A stretch of 64,000 bases of DNA. Origin: Chamaea fasciata. Taxonomy: Eukaryota; Chordata; Aves; Passeriformes; Sylviidae. A model generated the notes under the pieces. That model was not told the DNA's origin. It saw only the letters and a program-made list of their open reading frames with translations, and made no database searches. Location: positions 12,235,307-12,299,306 of the forward strand of contig JARCOQ010000016.1 of NCBI GenBank assembly GCA_029207755.1. Direction: 5' to 3'. Shown one piece after another: positions 48,988-60,853 of the stretch. Made by a program: the position numbers and the translations under genes. Position 1 is the first letter of the stretch. The number at the start of each line of letters is the position of its first letter.

Positions 48988-51769
48988 TTAAACATTGTTT
49001 ACAAAACCTTTCAGCTATCAAAACAATACAGACAATATCCATCGCTAACACCACCACTTCACATGTACTAAAAACACTTTTGATACAAAAGGGAGAAAAA
49101 CTTTGCATCTCTCAGACAGAGAAGAAATATTAGATATGGTCTCTCAAAAGCGAGACAAGATGCACACTCAGATGGAAAGTGATTGCAATAGTAAAACACG
49201 TTCATCCTCCACTCACAAAGCACTGGAAGTACAGTACTAGTAACAGGATAGACAGAACAACACAATCAAGCCAGAATAAATCTGCATTTAAGCTAAATCA
49301 TCTACTTACTGCACTTCAAAGAGGCAATTCAGCCAATGTAAACAGAAATTAAGCTCTGCTTTCCACTAGATCATAATCTAAAACCAACAGATACAACCAT
49401 ACACCACTGCAGGCAACACAGGAAGAACTCAAACCTCTCCTCACTGCTATTTCAAATGTATTATTCAAATAAAACCAACCAAATTACAAAAACCTTTTTC
49501 ATGTAAGGTGACACAACAAATCCATAGCATTCCCCAAGACTGGATTGCCGGAATGCAAGTGTGATTTTGCAGGTAGCCTAACACACCAACACCTACAAGT
49601 ATTCAGAATGTACCCACTGCTAGCACTTCCCGACACAGCACTAAAACAAGGATTTTCCAGATGGGTAAAGTGATGGCACCGTGATGAAGTCTGCACCACT
49701 ACTTTTCACAGCATATTCTAGGCAATTCTCTCAGCCCTAAAATAAAATGGAACAGTGTCCAGATTACCACTTTTTCAGTTGTCAGTCAAACACACTGGTT
49801 AACCAGTTATGGAAAATCAGATACAAAGGGAAAAAAAAAATCAAATTATCTTCAGAAGAATCTAAGCTTAAGAATGATGTACATAAATATACAGTAATTC
49901 TCAGTTTATTGAAATAGTTAATCACCAGCCTATTTTCTATTTTTCCTCTCCAAATCTCCCCTTTATCACTACATAAATAAGCAAATAAAAGCAGACAGAA
50001 AGGAAGGTTTTAGCTTAGTTTTTAACAGTGAACACAAGCTTAAACTTTCAGAACTCTTAGAACTTTTCTGGTTACTATGTTAAAATAAAAGCATATTTTT
50101 TAAAAATACTGACTATATTAATAATAATCCCATTTTTATAATCTTATATATAAAACTCCACATTTTCTATTAAATAGAACTGTCTCTCTTTCCAGAGCTT
50201 TGCAGTAGTTTACTGAAAAGTCTAAACAATTTCAACTTTAATAACTTTTATAGTAATGCCTTTGAACTCCTCTTTCTCTACTAAATGGAAATGGAGCTAC
50301 CTAACCCAGCCATGAAATAAATAATTTAGCATCCTGTATTAGGATGTCATGTATTGCATGTGTGTCGTCAAAATACTTTATCACAAATCTAGCATTCCAA
50401 GTAACCAGAACAACTGAAAACATTTTATGTTCAGAGCCATGAAAGATGGAGCTGATTTGACCTCTCAGATATTATTTAACAAAATAACAGCATTCTCTGA
50501 ATTGTGAGACAGTGCAGCCTGAAAACAAACGTTGTAATTGAATGACAACTGGGGCTTGGTTTCCCATTTATTCTAAGAACTGGTGGGATGGTAGAGGAGC
50601 ACACCCTGACCAAGGACCTTTGCCATCCAACTCCCTCCTGACTGCGTTCCTACACAGACATACGGGCTCCCCATTGGGAATCCAGGGACTAAACTGGGAT
50701 GGGGACCAAGGGCAGGAGAAGAAACCTCTGACTGGATTGACACTTAATCCTAGATGGCATTTTGTTCATTTCCCCTGCCAGCAGGAGCAGCAGGACAGTT
50801 TGGACACAAAGTGGGCCTTGCTGCCCTCAGCACACACAGTGGCTCACTGCAGTCCCTGCCTGGGTCCTCGTGGCAGCAGAGCTGTGACAGCCCCTGAAGC
50901 CGCCAGTGGACCTTTTGTGCCAAGGCAGGAAATATCTCCCCACCTACAGGAGGCATAAAGCTGTTTATGCATTATTTGTACTTGCATCTGATTTTTTTTT
51001 TCCCCTCAAATAGTTTTACCCAGGAGAAGGAAGGAAGAGGCAAAGATATTTTCTCATTTTAAAATGCTTTACTATGTCATAGGCCATCACTCTAATAGGT
51101 TTCAGGTATATCTATTTACTGGAAAATAACTTTGCAGGTCTATTTAATGTAATTTGATACAAATCAACATCTCTGTAACCCCGGACCTTGTGTCTCTCCA
51201 AGAACAAAAACATTTCACTTTCCATCATCTCACTCAAACACATCATCTCAGTAAAAGGAAAACAAATGTCCTTAACAGGAGCAATGAGGAAAATGCACGT
51301 GGCTGCTCATATAAGGTGTGTCTGGAAATGTACCCACGGCATCCACCCCTTTTTTTGTTTTTCACATGCTGCACTGCTCAGTTACAAGAGGGGGTGACAG
51401 AAGCAAGCAGAGGATGCAAGGCAAGGTTTACTGATGAATTTAGGGGGGTCTGGAGCAGCTGCTCATCCACAGCATCAAGTAAAATAATAAACAGCACTTG
51501 AAGGTGCAGGACCTCTGAAGACAAACCTTGGTCCATAGAGATCTCTCCTGCTCAACTGTGCAACACAAAACACAAAAAAACCCTCCCAAAATAGTCTCCA
51601 AATCTCTAAGCAATGCTTTACACTGCTTTCATACACAACCTTGGAACAAACCCAGTTGGAAATCATGGGGAATCCCTGATCAGAGGTACACCTACTTTCC
51701 ACAGAAATCCATGCAAATAAATAAACTGGCATCTTATAAGACTACAGCACATTAAATCTGCTTCACATT

Positions 51770-51829
51770 AAAAAAAAAAAACAAAAACAAAACAAAAAAA
51801 AAACCCCAACAAACAAACAAACAAAAAAA
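51770..51829. repeat. A-rich / (AAAC)n tract
   Basis: A11 followed by ACAAAAACAAAAC, AAACCCC and CAAACAAACAAAC. Low-complexity sequence. Confidence 0.85.
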
Positions 51830-54125
51830 TCACTCAGGGTTGTGGTTCTCAACCTGCAACCCAGAAAAAAAACATTTACATAATCAGTTTATCAAGGCAT
51901 ATTTCTGAAGATAATTTCCACTAAAGTTCAGAATATTATGTAATTACTGCTTAGAAGAGGATGACATAAATATTCCTATCAAATGCACTTTGCATTATTT
52001 ATTTTAGATACTTAGATTTACTTTAAGAGAAAAACAATAGGCATTCTGGTGTCCTAAGCTGACCAGAGCACTGTAAATGCAGGTAAAATCTTGGGGGACA
52101 AATTGCTCAAACCAGTGAATCCTGTAATTCCCTCATTAAGACAGTAACTCAAATGTGTACTTGGTTTCCAAAATGCCATTTTCAGGTTTGACATCAGGGA
52201 GAGAGAAGACAAGAGACTAGAAAAGTATTCATACAAATAAAACTGTTCAACTGCATCTCTAATACCTATTTTTTATTTCAGCAGTTCTTATTGCTTGGCT
52301 ATTTTAGATCTATGCTAAAGGACTAACATAGGCCTGGATAGATCTTTCTGAGGAAAGAATGAAGAGGAAAAAGACTGAAATAAGGCATCCCAAATTTTCA
52401 AAGGGCCCTTTCTTCTAATCTATCTGCTGGGATAATGCGTCCAGAGTGGCATTTTGTAATGACAGCAACTTTCCAACAAATCAATAGTTATTTAATTCCC
52501 AACAAGCTCTCGAGTCCATTAAACCTGATTACATTCACCCATTTCAGTTGGGTGCAGTTATTTTTCCTACACCGGCACTTAATCTATAACAGGAACTTAT
52601 GAGAACTTTCAAAAGCAATTTCAACATCAATCAGCATAGAGTGAAAGGCACGATTTGCTTGTAATTATTTATTGGACAGGATGGCAGAGGGTCTGCCTGA
52701 GCTCCAGCGTCCGACCTTCACCCCCAAATTCTAACGGATAGGAAGGCCTGCTGGATGTGTCTCACTGCATAAAAGGCAGCCTCAGCTTGCGTGTCCCACA
52801 AGACACAGATTCCCAATACCTGATAACAGCCACTGTGCAATGCTGTATTTCTATTTTAGACATATGTGTCTGATATTAAGCCTGAAGTGAAGAACACAAC
52901 CCACAGTCTTCTATTACTGAAGGGAATATATGGAAAAACCACCTGTTTCATGCTGTGATTGCCCCTCTACATCAGCAAGGTGTTGGAGTGAAGGAGCACA
53001 ATGAAGGTTCCCCTCTCCCTCGCTGTTAATTTGACTCATCCCTAGCACAGCACAGAAATGCCCTAACAATGCACAATATCCAACAACTGACACTTAGCAC
53101 AATTCTGTCACAGTTCAGAAATGTTGGCTTTTCCTAATGTCTTCTAATACTGTAAACAACAGGATACTCACTGCTTAATTAGCATCTACACCATCTATTC
53201 AGAATCCCAACCCTAAGAGAAGAAACTCCAGTAGTGCCACTTTTTGATAAAAAATAAAATAATAGCAAAAGCAAACACAGCAACAACAAGCTGGTAGCTG
53301 CCAGCTGACTCCTAAATATACAGAGCTCTTGCCCTGCAGCAAGATCTTACACTCTGAGGGCTCAAAGGAGTTAATAGGATGTGTATAAATATTCTTTGCA
53401 GGTGATATTTTCACACACACAAAACCACAAGCCCTTTTTCATTCTGTGTGACGTGTAACGTATGAATTAATGCATATTTAACACTATTCCTGTTTGCTGT
53501 GCTAAAACACTTAACCTAAACACATCATGGTGAGTTACTTTGTCTTCTGACCTGCCGTGGGAATGCTGACTCCCTCAGAAACCTAGAATGGATAGCAAAT
53601 CCTCTGCCCCGTGGTCAACCTCGTGAAGCAAAGGCATGAATGTTAAACAGCAGACAAATCAATACAAGCAAATATAGCTCAACTACACCATTTATTCAGC
53701 CATGAGAGATGTCAATACACAGATTAGGGTGATCCATCTTTTTGATTTCCTACTGTCTTCTCAGTGACTACGCGAGAGCTTTTGCCTGTATTAAAAGTGT
53801 TTGCTTTCTCAACCATAAAAATTCCAATTATTGCTCTAAGTGCACTAGAGTTAAGTTGCTTGTTGGAAGCGGCCTTGCATTACCTGAACAAGTCCAGCGA
53901 AGTATGGTGCTGCCGGCAGAATCATTGGCACTCCATAGGGATGTAGCAAAACTCCTTGAGACGACAACATGGTTTAAGTGATAGTATTACTCCCACTAAA
54001 GCTAAACACATCAATTGAAAGTTAGGGGAAAATCTATATACCAACTTCTTCCAAACTCAGAGCTAGAACCAAATAACTTCTGTCAGGGGCAAAGCCCACA
54101 TCAGCTGTAAAAAAAAGAAAAAAAT

Positions 54126-54133
54126 TGACGTCA
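54126..54133. promoter_or_regulatory. full CRE motif TGACGTCA
   Basis: A perfect cAMP-response-element palindrome. Its right side continues as TGACGTCAGCA, matching 11 of the 14 bases of the CRE-type MAF recognition element. CpG-containing motifs are depleted in vertebrate background, so a full CRE in AT-rich DNA is somewhat notable. No promoter context is visible. Confidence 0.25.
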
Positions 54134-56007
54134 GCAACACTTAATGTTAAAATTTTCTTCAGAGACAACAGATAGAGACAACAGCTGCAAACCTAACTCT
54201 ACCCAAAAAGGAAGGTGCTATTTTGGGAGCAGCTTAAGTAACATGACTAGCCAACTACTCTTTATCAGTTCAGATTTTTAAGTACTAAACACATAGAGAT
54301 CAAATTCTGTACAGATCTACTGATTAGAAATAATTTTCCTATCAGTTCTGGCATATACATGACAACAGTTACTATCAGAAGCCGTTTTCAAAATAATCAG
54401 GTTTATCACGATTGCATCATTAGACATTTCCCTGTATTTATAAGCTGTTAAACAATGTTCATGTGAGCATTTACACTTCAGTCTGTTATACTGGGTATAT
54501 TCTGTTTCGATTCATTATATTTTTCTTGTTTGTTTTGAATATGTGAGTTAACTAACGCAAGCTAATGACTTCTATCAGTGTAAATTATATTTTAATGGCT
54601 TTTCTAACCTTTCACAACATCTATGTAGTTAAATTGATCATAACTACTTTAAAAGAACACATTTTCCCATTAGAGTATTTCAACTCTGTTCTCCCAATCA
54701 ACTTGCACTACTGGTGTAAGAGACAAAGGGCTGAAATTTAGGCTGGTTTCCTTCCTAAATCAAATCAGATTTGATTTTAAATGTAAAATTCACAAGACAT
54801 TCTCTTCCGCAGCTCATTTTTACTTTAGACAAAACCAACTCAGTCATTAACACCTGTTTTATGTGCTATGTATCTTCTACTGCAGATGTAACTAACGACA
54901 AGAATTACAATTGAGCAAGACTTTATTGAAATAAAGAATTAGTTAGGTACTTACAACTTCATGTTACAAGTGAAATAATAATAAAAAAAAGATCTCCTTC
55001 AGTCTTCGAATAATCAGGGTGCTTCACACCACTAATTTCAGCTACTTGATTTTGTTGCATAATTACTTTTCCAGATAACTAATTGCAGGCAAGATTTGAT
55101 GTGATACTCAATTATTTAATGTCACATTTTGACCATCATGGAAGGTTTTCAGTAATTGATTCTCGTGTATCACAGCGGCCGTGCTGCAGGATTTAGAAAT
55201 CTCCCTGAGCAGCTGCCTGCTGGCCCTCCGCACTGCCAGCCTTACCCCACTGCTAACTTTAGATGTGGAATTGTGACCCTCAGTGATGCTCTCAGCAGAA
55301 GCTGCCAACGAGGCCAGCAATTGTCACATGATGAAGTGATGTCTACCCCACTCCATCTCCTGTTTCAGAACTGCTTCACTTGTCTGTTGAGGATGATGGT
55401 GCTCTCACTGGTTATCTGACCATGCCTAGCTAGAAATCCTATTTCTTGGTCTTTTATTACCGAGGAAGAGAAACTCTGCAGTTTAATTATCAAGCAGCCT
55501 GACACATCATGGATTTTTTCAAAAGATCGTCATTCATTCCAATATAAAACCAGTCACTAACTTTCACAGAGAAATACATAAACAAAAGGTATATATGAGA
55601 AAGCAAGTTGCAGTCACAACTCACTTAAAAATACTTAAATTCTAAAAAACCCCAAAAGTTCATTTTAACTAATGCTTATTTGTTTCATCAAGCAGAGAGA
55701 GCTGCATTTGAAAAGAAAGCTGATTTCTTTCACCCAGGAATGGAGATTATAAAATGGATTTTGCAAGCTTTACTCAAATGACTCCAGTGGGACAACTGAC
55801 ATAAAATACAGACTGTTAAATTGCTCTGTAAAATACCTGGCAGATTTTTTGTTTCAGCATGTATATATTTGATAAGATGTTAGAAAACCCGAGGAGGAAG
55901 ATTTGTACAGGAAAGCGCAGGCTCAGGGGAAGCTTTTCTGTGATCTATTTTGGGACAGATTTTTTTTTTTAACATTTTCTTTAATTATTTTGGCACGAGG
56001 CAATCTG

Positions 56008-56165
56008 CTGATGAAATTTCCTGATGACACAAAGTTGGAAGGTACTGTCAAGACTGGAAGGGATAAGGATATTACATAGAAAGAACTGCTAAATCTTATG
56101 GGCTGCATTAATAGAAATGGGATGGAATTCAACAATACAAAATGCAAGATCACACTCCTCCTAAT
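56008..56165 (+). mobile_element. decayed CR1 ORF2 reverse-transcriptase fragment
   Basis: One frame reads KFPDDTKLEG and, after a single stop, MEFNNTKCK. CR1 ORF2 normally has KFADDTKLGG followed some 35-40 residues later by MKFNKGKC, so both landmarks and their order fit. The catalytic DD is intact while the neighbouring A is P. Nucleotide divergence is much higher than in the copy at 47846, so this is an older insertion. It seems to continue after a gap at 56520-56725. Confidence 0.72.
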
Positions 56166-56360
56166 AACAGAAACTTCAGAGCTAAACTCAGGAGGAAGAA
56201 AAGCCGGATCTCATTGCATCTGTTTAAAGAATTTGAGATGTTTGTGAGATGCAAATAGGAAAAGGAAAATTAGCAGTATTTCCTAATTTTAATTCTCAAT
56301 TATTTGTTGATTTCTTAGAGGTACTTCCAACAGAATACAGTTCACTTCATCTTAAATGGG

Positions 56361-56406
<46 letters not shown>
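56361..56406. repeat. poly(A) run of 46
   Basis: An uninterrupted A46 directly after GGG and before GGTC. It falls between two pieces of what looks like one old CR1 copy. It could be a tail brought in with an insertion or a local expansion. Lysine-rich frames across it are artefacts. Confidence 0.92.
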
Positions 56407-56408
<2 letters not shown>

Positions 56409-56519
56409 TCAAATTCAAATACAACCATTTTAGAGAAATTCCTTTTTATATTCAGGGGACTGGAACAACTATGTTGCAACAGAAACCTAAATTTGATTTG
56501 TTTATCCCAGCAAAGCAAT

Positions 56520-56725
56520 CTGTGAATAGGGAAGAAAACAGTAGGAGGAAGAGACCGTTTAAGCTAAGGACAATCCTGACACTCTAAAAATCAAGAAAAA
56601 CCTAGTTATGAATAAATTTAGGCTGAACATATTTTTTCAAGTTCGGGGGTTTTTTTGAAGTATTTTGGTCTTGTCTAGTGAGGGTCTAGAACAGCCTCCC
56701 AAACCCACAGTAACAAAAAAGGGTG
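56520..56725 (+). mobile_element. possible CR1 3' continuation
   Basis: SRRKRPFKLR (about 56541-56570) and FRLNI-FF (about 56617-56640) echo the CR1 end block DRTRGNGLKLR...FRLDIRKNFF. 'gtctagaacagcctccc' near 56685 recalls 'ctggaacaggctgccc'. Spacing is disturbed. Together with 56008-56165 this would be one highly diverged copy. The individual matches are weak. Confidence 0.45.
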
Positions 56726-56929
56726 GCTTATCACAGAATATGATACAAATAGTAGTGGTAGTGTGAACGCAGCAACTTCCAGGAGGACACTTCCAGTCCT
56801 TCGCAAGCAGTATAAACACCCCAGAATAATGAAAACATCAAATGCCTAAGAGGCATTGCTATTTTCTACACTGCAGATAGTAATACACACACACACAAAA
56901 ACTGAAAACAAACCATAGTTACAGGTTTT

Positions 56930-57125
56930 AACGCGAGGACACTTTGCTTGCCTCACTATAACAACGCGGCTCTAAATGTCTCGGCGTGGGGGCACTGCAG
57001 ACGCCAGCTCTGACTTGGCGGCTGGGCTCTGAGGGGATGTCCCACGTGGGCACCGGCCACCAAAGCTCACACAAACCTCTGCCAAAAGAACCCACAGAGG
57101 CACAGCAGAGCTTTACTCGCTCGGA
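56930..57125. promoter_or_regulatory. small CpG-rich block with CACGTG core
   Basis: I count twelve CpG dinucleotides between 56932 and 57123, unusual in this CpG-poor window. At 57041-57050 lies CCCACGTGGG, a palindromic E-box of the CACGTG type bound by bHLH-zip factors such as USF or MYC/MAX. No open reading frame or repeat explains the composition. It may be a minor CpG island, an enhancer or an unmethylated relic. Confidence 0.35.
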
Positions 57126-60100
57126 ACTTATGCCCAGTGCCTCTACACCAGCTCCACCACCTTAGACCAACACTCTTCTTCTCCCTCCCAGCCGCACAAA
57201 AAGAAAATTTCACTTGAGTTTTACAGTTTGCTGTTAGTTAGCGTCAATGGTCGTGCCTGTTCCTCTGGAATTTGTTGAGTAAATGATATTTGACCACAAA
57301 GGGTGCTGAGGACAGAGAATGAGCCAGAAGAGTATTGATAAAGCTGAGAGCTCTGCTACACTTCTGCAGGACTTTTATCATGATCGAGGTCAAGCATGGA
57401 CCCAACACCTGTGGGAGGACAAAGCCAGAAAGGTCAGGGGGTGCACATGGAGCACCTCTGTGATGTCCCTGGTAGTGACAGCACCACGTCCTGCCTCTGC
57501 AGAGCTCCTCCTCCCTGCAAAAAATTAACTCTATGTGTGGGTGGAAAACGGGAGATCATCTATTTTAAACAACTACACAGCTTTCATTTCCATTACCTTC
57601 TAGAACATTATAATGCTTTTAGGGGAGAAATAAAAAAAAGAGGACACATTAAGCCATTTTCAGTGTGCTCATAGAAGGTATGTTACTTTCAGCTGTTCCC
57701 AAACCCTAGTTGGCTTTGGTTTCTTTCATTAAATTTTTTCATGGCTTTTCTGAAACTAAAAATTGATTGCAGCAATCAGAGAGGAAGAAAGAACAAGGAA
57801 AACACATGAACGCTAGCTTTCTATGTAAAACATATATATACAAATAAAATGAACAATCTGATTTGTTTCAACTATGCAGAATTTTGCAAAAAGCCAGGTT
57901 TTATTAATGAAAAGCTGTTTTTAAAGGTGAAGATCATAGGTTAAGGAAGGTAGGGTAGGAGTAGAAGGTCACAAAATTCGTAAGTATTTCAAGCCCAGCA
58001 ATCAAATATCACAATCTCATGTTTTAGCAGAACTGAAGCTACTGACTGGAGTACTCTAATAGCAGTTTCTCTGAAGGCTTGCTAAAAAGCCATTTAAATA
58101 AGAAGGAAATGGAGACTGCTGTACAGTATGGACACACAGATACAGAAATAAAAGTAGAAATGTGCCTGAAATCCAGGCTATACTTTCAGGCAGAACAAGA
58201 AAAATGAAAATGGTGCAAGAAAGATCAGAGGTTTGATCCCACCTGCATATAAAATGTAAATGGCACATTAGACAATGACCAAAATACTTCCCCAGGCCAA
58301 AGCAGATGCCTAAGTTTTGCTATGGTACAAAAAAAAAGAAGACTTAAGCAACTTCCTTGGGGCCACAATGCCTGGAAAAGGCAGATCCCTGCAATGCAGT
58401 CATCAGCCAATCAATGCTGTATGCCCTAATCAGATTCTGACAGAAGTAATCTATTTAGACCATCTTTCTGCCAAATAATTAATTCTTCTTAATGCCTGTA
58501 TCTAGTTCAAAATACCACAAACAATAGTTCTTCCAAATGCTGCACAGCACCAATGAACTTCAAATAATTTCTACTTCCTTCCTACCCTGGCCTAACTTTC
58601 CCATCTCTCAGATCATAAATAATTCAGGTACCACCCTTGGCACCCTCTTCAGTGCCTATGCTATGTCATATTTGAATCTTTTAAGTTCAAGTCTCCCATT
58701 TCTGACCACCTTCCCTATTGTCCAAATGCTCTCCATTTTCTCTTTAAGGTTTCTCAGTGGTTTTCTGGTACAGGAAACCCCAAAACTTGAAAGGACAAAT
58801 TGTTTTCCGAGTCTCCTGATAATTTCCCTCATCCACAGCAACTTTAGATTACTGTCTCAACAAAAGAATTACTAGACACCAGCACCACACATGCTTTGAA
58901 AGAGAAGGTGAGCTGCTGCTGATTAGCAGTGCCTGAGGTGATCTGGCATTAAAGGAAATATTGATAGGGAGAAAAAGCTGCCCTGCACATCTTCCCCCAC
59001 CCTCCCCAGCACAGCTGCTGACACTGTTATGACTGCTGCACTTGTCTTCCAAAGACTATTCCCACCTTTCTGCAAAAGCCATTTAGAGCCAAAGGCTCTC
59101 CAAGTGCCCCAGGAGCACCACGCAGGCTTGGCCCGTCCTCAGCTGCTCACTGTTCTGCTCTCCTCCACGTGAAGAACGTGTAGGAGCTGCTCACGCCAGG
59201 CACCAACTCCCCAGCCAGCTCCTCTCACATGGAACAGCAGAGTCAAAACACAGCACAGACATTTCACTGACTCCCAAAGCAGAAAATGCCACCTATACAA
59301 GTCAAAGCTATCTGCTGCTCTCATACTGATAACCAGCACAGCAGAGTTATTTGAGTCTATTAAGCATCTCAGTTCACTATCCTAGAGAATAGGGCAAGGG
59401 CATACAAACTGTTTAAAACTGGGAGAAATCACCTTTTTCAAGCATATGGGATACAGCATATTTGGAATTAGCACATTTGTCTTCTGAACTTGAAGTTTCC
59501 ATTTAAAAAATTACACTAGCATCTAACAATTACATTAGCTCTTCGGAGCACATTAAAAACTAGCAGCAGGTCAAGATGAACCCAGCTGATTCTTCAGTCA
59601 GAAAACAAGAATGCTTCAGTTCCACTGAAGTTCGAGTTTAAGCCTTTTTCTTCTAAATATACGACGAGAGTAAGTTTAGAGATTTCAAAGATAAATAAAG
59701 ATAACTACAGTTCTGCCAAATATGAGAGCTTCAGACAGAAGCAAAAACTTGGGAAACATGTTCGGGAAACTATTCGTAGCCCTAGGGAAATTAAGGCTGT
59801 TGCCCTGGAGGCCAACTGGCCTTGCAACACTTGAAGTGCAATATTTTAGTAAATGGTGATTTCTGAGCACACAGCCAATCCTTTCTGTCTGGTTTCAACT
59901 TCCTTTCTTACTCTCAGTGCCGTGCACTGAGCCATGGGCTGCTGCAGTATCATGCTGGCTAAAGAATGGCATGTTTATTTGGCATTTCTTCTGGAATGCT
60001 CCCATAAAGATCACTTTACCTCTGCTACCCCAAAACACATCCTTTTATTATCTTTACCCAGTACTTGTCATCCCCTTCAAAGGTTCACTCCAGCCTATCC

Positions 60101-60839
60101 CTACCCAAGTTACTACTGTCAACAACCCACAGATTGATATCCTCTTTGTCTTGTCTCGAATACTGTGCTCCTTCACCTCCTAGCCCAACTCCAAATGGCA
60201 TTGATGGTCTCTCCTGAAATTGCCTGCTACCAGCTAAGACTCTCTCTAAACATCTATGAACACTCTCTTTCAGCCCACAAAACCTCCTCGTGCCAGAATG
60301 CCACACAAAAACATTGACTGGGGGATGAACTGACACTGCCCAGTGCATGATGACCAATATCACTGTTTCTCTGCAGGTCAACTCCAATTTGTATCCATCT
60401 CTGATTGTAATTTCCTCTGAAGAGAATCGCATCTGGTACAAGGAGATCACCACAGTGACAGCAACATAAAAGAACACACACACACACACTTCAAAGATAC
60501 ACATCTACTTAGCTTCACTTTCTCCAGAGCTCTTAAAGGCAAGGCTTGCCCTCTTCTATGTCTTGGAAACCCTCGCTCCCTACTTAGACTGGATTGCTAA
60601 AAGATAAGCATTTTTCCCCTGACAGCAGCAGAGTGATTTACCCTTCAGTGAGTTGCAAGACACATTCACTTACACAGGTGATAAATGTATGCTAGAGAGA
60701 AGCAGCAGGTTGAAACTGGAGTTAAGGATCCCTCTGTGCCTGGACTTCCCTTGGGCTACCACAGAAACCTAAGGACCTGTCATCAGCTCTACATATCAAG
60801 GCACAAAAGCTAAGAACAATCTGGGAACAGCTACTCTGG

Positions 60840-60853
60840 AAAAAAAAAAAAAG
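60840..60853. repeat. poly(A) run of 14
   Basis: A short A homopolymer followed by GCCCC. No retrocopy body is seen upstream. Confidence 0.85.

Larger units (their letters stand above)
48988..56007. other. unique non-coding sequence
   Basis: About 7 kb with no supported gene. It contains a 14-bp palindrome at 49794-49807, a GC-rich patch with a 138-codon plus-strand frame at 50542-50958, an A/C tract at 51770-51829, a patch with several CpGs at 53742-53981 and a full CRE at 54126-54133. No transposon is recognised. Confidence 0.5.

Noticed and set aside
49794..49807. ACTGGTTAACCAGT palindrome
   Set aside because: Fourteen-base palindromes are expected a few times in 64 kb, and nothing else is special here.
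54161..54186. 13-bp tandem repeat AGAGACAACAG-
   Set aside because: It is two short copies only, too small to be meaningful by itself.
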